From SMWC01 sp045561055 (lineage in GTDB: Bacteria > Pseudomonadota > Gammaproteobacteria > Steroidobacterales > Rariloculaceae), in contig JBJKYL010000010.1 in assembly GCA_045561055.1 (NCBI GenBank), positions 248,001 through 312,000 of the forward strand: a stretch of DNA of 64,000 bases, in the 5' to 3' direction. The translations under genes were made by a program, and so were the position numbers. The notes under the pieces are model-generated. The model made no database searches. It saw only the letters and a program-made list of their open reading frames with translations, and was not told the origin of the DNA. This document shows positions 42,587 to 52,149 of the stretch, piece by piece; position 1 is the first letter of the stretch, and each line of letters begins with the position of its first letter.

Positions 42587-44734
42587 ATGGAAACAGCTCT
42601 AGAGTTCAGTGCTTCCGAGGTTACTGACTTGCCGTTGCAGGAGGCGTCGCTGAATATATGGGACACAAAGTATCGGCTCAAGACTAAGACAGGTTCCCCG
42701 GTTGATGCAGATATAGAAGGAACTTATAAACGAGTCGCAAAAGCGTTGGCAGAGGTCGAAGAGCCGAGTAAGCGTGACTGTTGGTACGAGCGATTCGTAT
42801 GGGCGCTGCAGCACGGTGCTATACCGGCTGGACGTATCATGTCGAATGCTGGCGCTGAAGCGCATAAGCCCGCGACGTCAACGATTAATTGCACGGTGTC
42901 TGGCACGATCGGCGATTCCATGCACGAGATTCTAGACAAGGTTCATGAAGCGGGCCTGACTCTAAAGGCCGGTTGTGGTATCGGTTACGAATTCTCTACA
43001 TTGAGACCTCGTGGGGCTTATGTGTCTGGAGCGGGCGCGCATACATCTGGGCCGCTATCATTCATGGATATTTACGACAAGATGTGTTTTACAGTTTCTT
43101 CTGCGGGCGGTCGGCGTGGTGCGCAGATGGGTACGTTCGATATCGGACATCCGGATACGATGGAGTTTATTCGCGCTAAACGCGAGGATGGGAGGCTGCG
43201 ACAATTCAATCTCTCGCTTCTGATCACTGACGAGTTTATGCAGGCAGTTAAGGAGAATCTGTCCTGGTCGTTAGCATTTCCTTTGACGCAGAGTGAAGTA
43301 GAGGAGGACGGTGTCGATTTAGACGATACGGAGCAGGTTGTTTGGCGTGAGTGGCCTGTGATTGGGGACTATGTCGAGAATTCTGAGGGTCTAGTTGGTT
43401 GTCGTGTGTACAAGGAAATGCCGGCGCAGCGTTTGTGGGACGTCATTATGTCGTCTACATACGATTTCGCCGAGCCGGGCTTCGTACTCATAGACAGGGT
43501 TAATGAGCTTAATAACAATTGGTGGTGCGAGACGATACGGGCGACCAATCCCTGCGGTGAGCAGCCGTTGCCGGCCTATGGTGCGTGTCTTCTGGGCTCG
43601 GTAAATTTGACCAAATTCGTGCGTAACCCATTTACTGACGATGCGAGGTTCGATTGGGACGAATTTCGTGAGGTCGTTCGTGTGTTTACGCGGATGCTTG
43701 ACAATGTGGTCGACGTAAACGGTCTGCCGTTGCAGACGCAGCGCGATGAGATCATGCGTAAGCGTCGTCATGGGATGGGCTTCTTGGGACTAGGCTCGAC
43801 CATCACCCTGCTTGGAATGCGTTACGGCGAACCCGACTCCGTGAAGTTCACCGATGATGTATCCCGGGAGCTCGCGCTGGCGGGATGGAAAATGGGTCTG
43901 GAACTGGCCAGAGAGAAAGGTGCTGCCCCGATCCTAAAAGAGGATTTCGAGGTGACAACGGAGATGCTACGAAAACGACCGGAGATGGTCGTGGATGGTT
44001 GGAAAGCCGGCGACACTATACCGGGCCGTCTGCTACACGCAAAATACAGCCGTTACATGCAGAAGCTGGCCTCGGTCGCTCCTGAATTGCTCGACGAGCT
44101 GGCCGAGGAGGGAGCCCGTTTCACTCACCATAGTTCAATAGCGCCCACGGGCACTATTGCCCTGTCGTTGGCTAACAATGCGAGTAATGGGATAGAGCCG
44201 TCTTTCGCCCACCACTATTTTCGCAACGTCATCAAGGAAGGTAAGAAGTCGAAAGAGAAGGTTGACGTGTTCTCATTTGAGCTTCTCGCCTATCGTCAGC
44301 TCGTGCAGCCTGAGGCGGCACCTGATGTTGCCGACGGCAAGCAAGCGCTACCGGATTATTTTGTCAGCTCCGAGGATATTTCCCCGAAGGAGCATGTTGA
44401 TATCCAGGCAGCGGCACAGAACTGGATTGATTCGTCGATCTCTAAGACGGCGAACGTGCCGACAGATTATGCGTACGAGGATTTCAAGCATATATATTTG
44501 TATGCGCATGAACAGGGCCTGAAGGGATGTACAACGTTCCGGTTTAATCCTGAAGCATTTCAAGGGGTTCTGGTGAAGGAGAAAGATCTCGAAAACACTA
44601 CGTATCGCTTCACGCTTGATGATGGCAGCTCCATCGAAGCGAAAGGTAACGATGAGATTGAATATGATGGTGAGCTGCATAGTGCGGCCAATTTGTTCGA
44701 TGCGCTAAAGGAAGGTTATTACGGAAAACTGTAA
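42587..44734 (+). CDS. nrdJa: Adenosylcobalamin-dependent ribonucleotide reductase, large part (class II)
   Basis: Catalytic part of a split class II ribonucleotide reductase, which makes deoxynucleotides with a coenzyme B12 radical. 715 residues from the ATG at 42587. Active-site Cys in TINCTVSGT (about 103), GCGIGYEFSTLRPRGAYVSG (about 130), the radical-chemistry motif ATNPCGEQPLPAYGACLLGSVNL (about 318) and the C-terminal Cys in GCTTFRFNPEAFQG (about 646) are visible. The thiol-exchanging tail is on the next gene, as in Pseudomonas NrdJa/NrdJb. Regulation: NrdR boxes, sigma-70 promoter and a structured leader. The class is oxygen-insensitive and needs B12. Confidence 0.93.
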   Translation: METALEFSASEVTDLPLQEASLNIWDTKYRLKTKTGSPVDADIEGTYKRVAKALAEVEEPSKRDCWYERFVWALQHGAIPAGRIMSNAGAEAHKPATSTINCTVSGTIGDSMHEILDKVHEAGLTLKAGCGIGYEFSTLRPRGAYVSGAGAHTSGPLSFMDIYDKMCFTVSSAGGRRGAQMGTFDIGHPDTMEFIRAKREDGRLRQFNLSLLITDEFMQAVKENLSWSLAFPLTQSEVEEDGVDLDDTEQVVWREWPVIGDYVENSEGLVGCRVYKEMPAQRLWDVIMSSTYDFAEPGFVLIDRVNELNNNWWCETIRATNPCGEQPLPAYGACLLGSVNLTKFVRNPFTDDARFDWDEFREVVRVFTRMLDNVVDVNGLPLQTQRDEIMRKRRHGMGFLGLGSTITLLGMRYGEPDSVKFTDDVSRELALAGWKMGLELAREKGAAPILKEDFEVTTEMLRKRPEMVVDGWKAGDTIPGRLLHAKYSRYMQKLASVAPELLDELAEEGARFTHHSSIAPTGTIALSLANNASNGIEPSFAHHYFRNVIKEGKKSKEKVDVFSFELLAYRQLVQPEAAPDVADGKQALPDYFVSSEDISPKEHVDIQAAAQNWIDSSISKTANVPTDYAYEDFKHIYLYAHEQGLKGCTTFRFNPEAFQGVLVKEKDLENTTYRFTLDDGSSIEAKGNDEIEYDGELHSAANLFDALKEGYYGKL

Positions 44735-44921
44735 ATATTGAAGCTGAATCGCTGAAGATTTTTTAGCGATGTGTACGCTGACAAGCTACCTTCCTGGAAG
44801 GCTGTTACAAAATCTTCTCTGTGGGTTAAGAGTGCTGAGTCAGTGATGCCAGATTTGAAGCTGGGCACGGTATGGCGATACAGCGGACCTAAAAATTGGG
44901 AACTAAGAGATTTAGAATTAA

Positions 44922-45635
44922 ATGACACGTATTAAAGTTGAACAAAAAATTGTCGGTTACGATGTAGCTTCTGGTACGGACGTAAGAGCTTCAGCTTCGC
45001 AACCGATACCAGCCGATACCACTGACCTCGATGAGGCCAAAGTGATTCGGATGAGCGAGAAACTTGAGCGGCCGGATATGCTGGTTGGCTCGACCTACAA
45101 AGTTAAAACGCCGGTTTCAGATCATGCGATGTACGTTACGATTAACGATATTGTATTGAACGAAGGTACGGACTTTGAGAAACGCCGGCCCTTCGAGATC
45201 TTCATTAATTCTAAGAACCTCGATCATTACCAGTGGATTGTTGCACTTACGCGAATTATGTCTGCTGTATTTCGCAAAGGCGGTGATGTCACCTTCCTCG
45301 TGGAAGAGCTCAAGGCTGTCTTTGATCCGCGCGGTGGCTACTGGCAACCGGGCGGGGTCTTCATGCCTTCGATCATCGCTGAGTTGGGCTACATCGTTGA
45401 AAGGCATCTCGTGCAGATTGGTATGCTGAAGTTAAACGAGCCGAGTGAGGAACAGCAGGGGCTGATCAATGAGAAGCGCGCGGAGTTCGAAGCGCAAAAG
45501 AGCCAGCAGGACGCTTTCGCTGAGGATGGTTTCCCAGCTGGTGCCCAGTTATGCGGTAAATGTAGTACAGCGGCCACCGTCATGTTAGATGGTTGCATGA
45601 CCTGTCTGAATTGCGGTTACTCCAAATGTGGCTGA
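44922..45635 (+). CDS. nrdJb: Adenosylcobalamin-dependent ribonucleotide reductase, small C-terminal part (TSCPD domain)
   Basis: 237-residue second half of the split class II reductase. The TSCPD-type domain (MYVTINDIVLNEGTDFEKRRPFEIFINSKN, about 67-97, then LTRIMSAVFRKGGDVTFLVEELKAVFDP and GVFMPSIIAELGYIVERH) is followed by the redox tail CGKCSTAATVMLDGCMTCLNCGYSKCG, which supplies the Cys pair that re-reduces the active site. It follows nrdJa by 187 bases, in which I see no other gene. Presumably in the same transcript. Confidence 0.9.
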   Translation: MTRIKVEQKIVGYDVASGTDVRASASQPIPADTTDLDEAKVIRMSEKLERPDMLVGSTYKVKTPVSDHAMYVTINDIVLNEGTDFEKRRPFEIFINSKNLDHYQWIVALTRIMSAVFRKGGDVTFLVEELKAVFDPRGGYWQPGGVFMPSIIAELGYIVERHLVQIGMLKLNEPSEEQQGLINEKRAEFEAQKSQQDAFAEDGFPAGAQLCGKCSTAATVMLDGCMTCLNCGYSKCG

Positions 45636-45829
45636 AGCGCCTGAACGCACGATTGCCAGCCTAATAGGAAATCGTATTTAGTTATTCGCCGTTAGTCCGC
45701 TACTAGGTTAGTGATAATCGGGAACGGATTTTTTTGCCTATCACCAGTGATTCGTGGTGATGATATTAAGTGTTTAGTCACTGAAAAAAGATAGAATATC
45801 CGAGTCATTATTGATGGAATGCTAACTCG

Positions 45830-47251
45830 GTGACACTAATGATTCCTGATTTCTCGTCGCTCAAGATCCTTGTGGCGGGCGACGCGATGTTAGACGAGAA
45901 TGTTTTCGGTGATATTGAACGGATTTCGCCGGAGGCCCCCGTGCCGGTCGTACGCACACACACTAAGGAGCAGCGGCCTGGTGGTGCGGCTAACGTTGCA
46001 ATGGGCATTGCGGCGCTTGGTGCCCAGGTTCGGCTCTGCGCCGTAGTCGGTGACGATGCACGGGCGGAAATTTTGGCCGAGATTCTCTCCAATGCTGGCG
46101 TGGAATTTAGTTTTATTAAGGCGGCGAATACGCCTACGGTTCATAAATTACGTGTGTTATCTCAGAACCAACAGCTCATCCGCCTGGACTCGGAGCAGGC
46201 GCTGGTTGGCTATGAGGATGCGTTCGAGTCGTCGTTTGCTCGCTCGCTGGATAATGTCGACGCGGTTGTCCTCTCTGATTATGGCAAGGGGACACTCAAC
46301 CGTGTCGAGCCGCTGGTGGCACTTGCGCGTACCCGATCTATTCCAGTGCTTGTCGATCCGAAAGGCGGCGATTTCCATCGTTATCGTGGCGCTTCCATGC
46401 TGACACCGAATCAAAGTGAGTTTGAAGCAGTAGTCGGAGCCTGGTCGGATGAGGTAGGTTTTCTAGCTGCGGGAGAGGCTCTTCGAGTACAGCTAGACCT
46501 CAACGCGTTGCTAGTTACGCGCGGCGAGAAAGGTATGGTTCTATTCTCGAGTGATGAGCAGCCGTTTGCTTTGCCAGCGGAGACTAGGGAGGTCTTTGAT
46601 GTAACGGGGGCAGGCGACACGGTCATTAGTTTGATGTCAGTCGGACTGGGTAGCGGTTGGTCTGGCGAGGACTCAGCGGTGCTAGCGAATCTCGGCGCGG
46701 GGATTGTTGTTCGTAAGATAGGTGTCGCGACGGTAAGTCCGTCAGAGCTGAACCTGGCTCTCAATCGTCGAGGTGCTGGCAGATGTGGTCTAGTTAGTGC
46801 TGACGAACTCGAATTACTTGTCAGCGAAGCTAAGCAGCGAGGTGAACGCATTGTAATGACGAATGGTTGCTTCGATATTCTTCATGCTGGCCACGTCAGT
46901 TATCTTGAGGAAGCTAAGAGACTCGGAGATAGGCTTATTGTTGCCGTCAATGATGATGCTTCGGTAGCCAGTATAAAAGGACCATCTAGGCCAATAATCC
47001 CACTTGAGGACCGGATTGCAGTTCTCTCCAGTTTGGCGGCGGTGGATTGGGTGGTGCCGTTCTCGGGAGAGACTCCCGCTGGTTTGATTGAGCATTTTTT
47101 GCCTGATATTCTCGTAAAGGGTGGAGATTACGCGGTTGATGAAATAGCAGGCGGTAAAGCCGTGATAGCGAGAGGTGGAGAAGTACGGGTTTTGGCACTT
47201 AAAGAGGGACGTTCGACGAGCGCCCTCATAGAGTCGATAAAGAGCGGCTAG
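45830..47251 (+). CDS. hldE: Bifunctional D-beta-D-heptose 7-phosphate kinase / heptose 1-phosphate adenylyltransferase
   Basis: LPS inner-core enzyme; two steps of ADP-heptose synthesis. 473 residues from a GTG (an ATG three codons on is also possible). The N-terminal ribokinase-fold kinase has RPGGAANVAMGIAALGA (about 47) and the anion hole DVTGAGDTVISLMSVGL (about 259). The C-terminal nucleotidyltransferase has TNGCFDILHAGHVSYLEEAKRLGD (about 344). The stop overlaps the tolC stop by four bases (convergent). Confidence 0.95.
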   Translation: MTLMIPDFSSLKILVAGDAMLDENVFGDIERISPEAPVPVVRTHTKEQRPGGAANVAMGIAALGAQVRLCAVVGDDARAEILAEILSNAGVEFSFIKAANTPTVHKLRVLSQNQQLIRLDSEQALVGYEDAFESSFARSLDNVDAVVLSDYGKGTLNRVEPLVALARTRSIPVLVDPKGGDFHRYRGASMLTPNQSEFEAVVGAWSDEVGFLAAGEALRVQLDLNALLVTRGEKGMVLFSSDEQPFALPAETREVFDVTGAGDTVISLMSVGLGSGWSGEDSAVLANLGAGIVVRKIGVATVSPSELNLALNRRGAGRCGLVSADELELLVSEAKQRGERIVMTNGCFDILHAGHVSYLEEAKRLGDRLIVAVNDDASVASIKGPSRPIIPLEDRIAVLSSLAAVDWVVPFSGETPAGLIEHFLPDILVKGGDYAVDEIAGGKAVIARGGEVRVLALKEGRSTSALIESIKSG

Positions 47252-48639
47252 TTCAACCAGCCATTTACTTCATTGAGATCGTCGATATTTAAGTGTCCGG
47301 CCGCCTGCTTGAGTTTTAGGATGTTCAGCATGTAGTCGTAGCGGCTACGCGCAAAGTTGGTTTGGGCACGCGCCAACGTATTCTGTGAGACTAAGACGTC
47401 GACGGTAGTTCGCGTACCTACCTGGAAACCGGCTTCCGTTGCTTCCAAAGCCGTTTCGGAAGATTGCACCGCCTGACGCAGAGCCCGAACGCGTGAGATT
47501 TCACTGATTACACCGAGAAAGGCATCGCGCGTCTGTCTCTCGGTCTGTCGGGCGATGCGCTCGAGGTTCTCCAACGCTGCCCGATGCCTATATACGGCTT
47601 GCTGGACGCGTGATTTATTGAAGCCACCAGTATACAGCGGTACGCTGAAGTTCAATGAAAAGTTATAGCCTTGCGGGCCGCTTGATGATGGATATTCCTT
47701 TGTACCGCCATTAGCGAATACGTTTGTGCGAGCGTTATTTGAGTCGGCTTCGTTGTAGCTGCCGGATAGGCGCAATGTTGGTAGGCGGCTGCCACGCTGG
47801 ACGTCGACATCATCTAATGCGATATCTGCCGCGTACCTGCTTGATACGAGGGCGAGGTTTTGCTCTAGCGAGACACGCACCCACTCGTTGGCGTCACCGG
47901 GTTCGGGCGAGACTAAGGGGATCTCGTTTGCTGGACCCGATAGCTGTGATATGTATTCGCCGACTATTTCACGCAAATATTCTCGTGCGGTTGCGAGGAA
48001 GCGTTCCGCTGAGATCTCAGTCGCAATCGCGAGGTCATAACCAGCTCGAGCCTCCTGTACGTCTGTTATTGCGATGAGGCCAACTTCGAAGCGTCTTTCT
48101 GCTTGTTCGAGTTGCCGTCCGATGGCTTCTCGTGCCGCTTGCTCGGCCGACAAGGTATCCTCCGCTGCCAGGACGTTAAAATAGGACTCCGAAACGCGGA
48201 TCAATAGATCCTGTTTGGCGAGCTGGTAGTTGGTCTCAGCCTGGAGCACTTGTTTGTCGGCCAATCGCAGGCTGACGAGTTGTGTTCTGTCGTAGATCGT
48301 TTGGTTGAGATTCAAGCTAAAGTTTCTGTTATCCCGCGCGCTCTCGGTGCTGACAACAATAGTACTCGGCTCCCCGGTCTGGAAATTAGTGGCTGGATAG
48401 GGATCCTCGCTGTTGCTAGTCGATGCGCCTGCATTCAAAGATAACTGTGGGAGAATACGGCTGCGGGCTTGTGGTTTAGTTTCTATTGTGGCGAGATAGA
48501 TTGCCTCTGCCTCCCGAATTATTGGGTCGTTCTGGAGGGCGCGCTGATAGATGGTTAGAAGATCTTCCTGACCATTACTATTTTGGGATAGTCCAAGCAA
48601 GCTAGCGACTAAGAGAATACTATATTTATATGGGTTCAT
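47248..48639 (-). CDS. tolC: TolC-family outer-membrane channel
   Basis: Outer-membrane efflux and type I secretion duct. 463 residues. Signal peptide at 1-23 (ends SNGQE), then two TolC repeats of coiled-coil and beta-strand segments (LLTIYQRALQNDPIIREAEA at about 27; ENLALVSSRYAADIALDDVDVQRGSRLPTLRLSGSY at about 255). The paired helices with periodic Ala/Leu are as in E. coli TolC. Transcribed leftward; rhodanese and PIMT-like genes follow upstream on the same strand, as in other gammaproteobacteria. Confidence 0.93.
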   Translation of the reverse strand: MNPYKYSILLVASLLGLSQNSNGQEDLLTIYQRALQNDPIIREAEAIYLATIETKPQARSRILPQLSLNAGASTSNSEDPYPATNFQTGEPSTIVVSTESARDNRNFSLNLNQTIYDRTQLVSLRLADKQVLQAETNYQLAKQDLLIRVSESYFNVLAAEDTLSAEQAAREAIGRQLEQAERRFEVGLIAITDVQEARAGYDLAIATEISAERFLATAREYLREIVGEYISQLSGPANEIPLVSPEPGDANEWVRVSLEQNLALVSSRYAADIALDDVDVQRGSRLPTLRLSGSYNEADSNNARTNVFANGGTKEYPSSSGPQGYNFSLNFSVPLYTGGFNKSRVQQAVYRHRAALENLERIARQTERQTRDAFLGVISEISRVRALRQAVQSSETALEATEAGFQVGTRTTVDVLVSQNTLARAQTNFARSRYDYMLNILKLKQAAGHLNIDDLNEVNGWLN

Positions 48640-48679
48640 ATTTGTTTTACCTATGAGAAATTACGGAGCAATCGAGTTA

Positions 48680-49015
48680 CTAGTACCTCGGTATTTGTGG
48701 ATCAATGCTTTGCGACCAGGCTTCAATACCGCCGGTAAGGTTGAATACGTTCTCGAAGCCTACGGCCAGTAGATATCCTGCTACGTTTCTACTGCGCCCA
48801 CCTACGTGACACATCACAACGAGTGAACGTTCGCGGTCGAGCTCATCGAGCCGCTGAGGTATCTCACGCATTGGGATATGCACGGTACCGGATAGCGCCG
48901 CGAGTTCCAATTCGTTTGGTTCGCGAACGTCGACAAGAATAACGTCTTCGGACCGCGTTCTCTCGGGCCAGCGGTTGCAGAATTGTTCAGGAGTCAACTC
49001 CGGGACGATTGTCAT
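48680..49015 (-). CDS. Rhodanese-like sulfurtransferase domain protein
   Basis: Single-domain cytosolic rhodanese, 111 residues. Active-site loop CHVGGRS (Cys near 69), preceded by the typical VILVDVREPNELE (about 25) and GTVHIPMREIP. It lies between tolC and a PIMT-like gene. A sulfur-transfer or arsenate-type reaction cannot be told from sequence. Confidence 0.9.
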   Translation of the reverse strand: MTIVPELTPEQFCNRWPERTRSEDVILVDVREPNELELAALSGTVHIPMREIPQRLDELDRERSLVVMCHVGGRSRNVAGYLLAVGFENVFNLTGGIEAWSQSIDPQIPRY

Positions 49016-49134
49016 ATTTTAGAGAATATTTGGTCCTACCATATTGGTCTTACCATATTGTAGCACGACTTTTACCCCGAATTCTAATGCCCTAAAGCGG
49101 ACACATTAGGAAGGTTCCAAATTAATGTTTTCGA

Positions 49135-49785
49135 TCAGAGGACAAACGGTTTAGGTTTTTTAGCGTTGACAAGCGGTGTTAACACCAATTCGAAGAGGCT
49201 CTCTCGGCTAATCTGATCGTTAGGATGCATAGTTGTCACGCGCGCTTCCATGGCAGGTGCTCGACCTTCGATAGTGAACAGACGGCCTCCTGGTCGAAGC
49301 ATTCGAACGAAATGATCGTCTTGTTCTGGCAAGGATCCTGTAACGGCTATCGCATCGAACTTCTGTTGGTACCCCATTTGCAGGGCATCGAGAGTGACAA
49401 ACTCAGCATTCGAAATGCCTAGTTGCGTAAACTTGCTTTTGGCATCTTTCGAGAAGCTTTCATATATATCTACACTGCGGACCTTTTTTGCAAGTCGTGC
49501 TAGGCAAGCAGTCAGAAAACCGCTACCGGTGCCGATTTCGAGGACGTTGTCAGTCGGATTAAGAGAGAGAGCTTGAAGGAGCCGGCCTTCTACCTTTGGG
49601 GCCATCATTTCCTGGCCGCGGGCTAGCGGGATTTCAAGGTCGGCAAATGCCAGTCCACGCTGGGATTTGGGGACAAACGACTCTCGGGGAATAGCTCCGA
49701 GAACGTCGAGGACACGTCCGTCCAAGACCTCCCAGGCGCGGATTTGTTGTCCCAACATCTGGGTTCGTGCTTCTTCGAAATTCAT
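49135..49785 (-). CDS. Protein-L-isoaspartate O-methyltransferase-like protein
   Basis: 216-residue SAM-dependent methyltransferase of the PCMT family. Motif I is VLEIGTGSGFLTACLARL (about 78), with the family FEEARTQMLGQQIRAWEVLDGRVL opening and REFVP-like RESFVPKSQRGLAFADLEIPLARGQEMMAPKVEGRLLQAL. It is smaller and more diverged than Pcm; in the tolC-proximal position it is often annotated as protein-L-isoaspartate O-methyltransferase. Confidence 0.88.
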   Translation of the reverse strand: MNFEEARTQMLGQQIRAWEVLDGRVLDVLGAIPRESFVPKSQRGLAFADLEIPLARGQEMMAPKVEGRLLQALSLNPTDNVLEIGTGSGFLTACLARLAKKVRSVDIYESFSKDAKSKFTQLGISNAEFVTLDALQMGYQQKFDAIAVTGSLPEQDDHFVRMLRPGGRLFTIEGRAPAMEARVTTMHPNDQISRESLFELVLTPLVNAKKPKPFVL

Positions 49786-49993
49786 TGTTCTCGTAGAGTA
49801 TGGCGGTTACCAGTCAGGGGTTACTCTTAAGGTTACGAAGTTAGCCTAAGTTACACAAGGAGCCCCTGAAAACTTAAAGGATCTTGAGGATTCGTCGTTC
49901 TTTCATGGCATGTCGTGACCAAGCGCTCTCCAACAATTTTTTCGTTAAACTCAGGCTATAGAATAGACACCCTATCGCGATTTTTCGCTATTA

Positions 49994-52006
49994 CTAGAGC
50001 AATGGTACAGCGAGTAATGCGACAATGTTGATGATCTTAATCAGCGGATTGATCGCAGGACCTGCTGTATCTTTGTATGGGTCGCCAACTGTGTCGCCGG
50101 TAATTGCGGCTTTGTGGGCATCAGACCCTTTGCCGCCCAAGTTACCGTCCTCGATGTACTTCTTTGCGTTATCCCATGCGCCGCCACCGGTTGTCATCGA
50201 AATTGCGACGAACAGTCCCGTGATAATCGTGCCGACGAGCAGTCCGCCCAATGCCTGAGGACCGAGTAACTTCCCTACAAGTAGTGGGACAGCAATCGGC
50301 AATAGCGACGGTATAATCATCTCTTTGATCGCTGATTTGGTTAGCAGATCTACTGCTGTTGAATAATCAGGTTTCGTTGTTCCTTCCATGATCCCGGAGA
50401 TTTCACGGAACTGCCTGCGAACTTCCTCCACCACCGAACCTGCTGCCCGGCCAACGGCTTCCATGGCCATGGCACCAAACAGATACGGTACGAGTCCGCC
50501 GATGAACAAACCGATGATGACGCGGTAATCGGAAAGGTCGAAAGCTAATATGCCCAACCCGGCCTTTTCGAGGCTATGTGTATAGTCTGCGAATAGGACG
50601 AGTGCTGCGAGACCAGCCGATCCGATCGCATAACCTTTGGTTACGGCCTTAGTTGTATTGCCGACCGCGTCTAACGCGTCGGTAACTTCGCGTACGCTTG
50701 CCGGCAGGTCCGCCATCTCGGCAATCCCGCCTGCGTTGTCAGTTATTGGGCCGTAAGCGTCAAGCGCGACGACCATTCCGGTCATGGAAAGCATGCTAGT
50801 TGCTGCGATAGCAAGCCCGTAGAGTTCGGCTAGCTGATAGGCACCCCAGATTGAGGCGCTGACAGCGATAACCGGCAGAGCCGTTGACCGCATTGCCACG
50901 CCCATGCCTGCGATAATATTTGTTGCATCGCCAGTTGTTGACGATTCAGCAATTTTCTTTACTGGAGCGTACTCGGTGCTCGTGTAGTACTCGGTAATGA
51001 CTACCATGGCTGCGGTCAGAGCAAGGCCGATTAGTGAGGCATAGTAGAGATTAATCGAGTTGTCTCCCATCAGCGCCACTGTTACTGGATAGAAGGCGAT
51101 AGCCGCAAGCACGCCCGATACAATAACGCCCTTGTAGAGCGCGCCCATGATGCTACCAGTATTAGTGCGGACGAAAAATGTTCCAATAATAGAGGCGATA
51201 ATAGAGACTGCGCCAAGCACCATTGGGTAAATTACTGCGTTAGGGCCAAGTGTGGCGATTGTAAGACCGCCTAGGAGCATGGTAGCAATCAGTGTTACAG
51301 CGTAGGTTTCAAACAAATCTGCGGCCATGCCAGCACAATCGCCGACATTGTCGCCAACGTTATCGGCTATAACCGCAGGATTGCGCGGGTCGTCTTCCGG
51401 AATACCTGCCTCGACTTTACCGACTAAGTCCGCACCGACATCGGCGCCCTTTGTGAAAATTCCGCCTCCCAGTCTGGCGAAGATCGATATGAGGGAGCCG
51501 CCGAAAGCAAGGCCGACAAGTGCTTGAAGGACAGCATCTTCCTCCATTCCCATTGCATGGAGGATGCTGTAGTAGCCTGCGACGCCTAGAAGTCCGAGCC
51601 CCACGACGAGCAGTCCGGTGATGGCTCCGCCGCGGAAGGCGATCTGAAGTGCAAGGTTAATACCCTCTGTTGCCGCCTGCGCTGTTCTGACGTTAGATCG
51701 CACTGAGATGAACATGCCGATATAGCCCGCGAGTGCGGAGAAAGCCGCGCCTATAGCGAATCCTATCGCCGTTGACCACTCCAGTATGATGCCGAGAACT
51801 ACAAATAACACCGCCCCGACCACGCCAATCGTGAGGTATTGACGATTCATATAAGCGCCCGCGCCTTCCTGAATGGCGGCCGCGATTTCCTGCATACGTT
51901 CAGTGCCAGCAGATTGGCTGAGGATCCACTTCACGGAGATCAGTCCGTATAGCAGTGCGAGTAAAGAGGCTCCTATACAGAGCCACAAGGCATTAGTTGG
52001 GTTCAT
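49994..52006 (-). CDS. hppA: Membrane-bound H+-translocating pyrophosphatase (K+-independent type)
   Basis: Couples hydrolysis of pyrophosphate to proton export across the inner membrane. I start at the ATG at 52006 (670 residues, GGAG nine bases upstream) and not at the TTG at 52036. About 15-16 transmembrane helices. Substrate motifs are GGGIFTKGADVGADLVGKVEAGIPEDDPRNPA VIADNVGDNVGD (about 175-220) and the C-terminal DNAKK and HKAAITGDTVGDPYKDT. The diagnostic GNTTKAVTKGYAIGSA has Lys and Thr at the two potassium-type positions (Ala and Gly in K+-dependent enzymes), so a K+-independent proton pump. Next to PPi-type phosphofructokinase. Confidence 0.93.
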   Translation of the reverse strand: MNPTNALWLCIGASLLALLYGLISVKWILSQSAGTERMQEIAAAIQEGAGAYMNRQYLTIGVVGAVLFVVLGIILEWSTAIGFAIGAAFSALAGYIGMFISVRSNVRTAQAATEGINLALQIAFRGGAITGLLVVGLGLLGVAGYYSILHAMGMEEDAVLQALVGLAFGGSLISIFARLGGGIFTKGADVGADLVGKVEAGIPEDDPRNPAVIADNVGDNVGDCAGMAADLFETYAVTLIATMLLGGLTIATLGPNAVIYPMVLGAVSIIASIIGTFFVRTNTGSIMGALYKGVIVSGVLAAIAFYPVTVALMGDNSINLYYASLIGLALTAAMVVITEYYTSTEYAPVKKIAESSTTGDATNIIAGMGVAMRSTALPVIAVSASIWGAYQLAELYGLAIAATSMLSMTGMVVALDAYGPITDNAGGIAEMADLPASVREVTDALDAVGNTTKAVTKGYAIGSAGLAALVLFADYTHSLEKAGLGILAFDLSDYRVIIGLFIGGLVPYLFGAMAMEAVGRAAGSVVEEVRRQFREISGIMEGTTKPDYSTAVDLLTKSAIKEMIIPSLLPIAVPLLVGKLLGPQALGGLLVGTIITGLFVAISMTTGGGAWDNAKKYIEDGNLGGKGSDAHKAAITGDTVGDPYKDTAGPAINPLIKIINIVALLAVPLL

Positions 52007-52149
52007 TCCGTTTTTCTCCGAAATCTCCGGCCACAATCTATCGGGAACCTGCAGATGCAGGTCTCAAGTTAATTTTGTAGTAGCGTTCGTCTGCCCTGGG
52101 CACGATCAATTGCGAGCCACTTATTGGTTACCGAGCCGCACAAGGCATG

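Noticed and set aside
44719..44928. 69-codon minus-strand frame between nrdJa and nrdJb
   Set aside because: Overlaps the end of nrdJa, no ribosome site, no motif.
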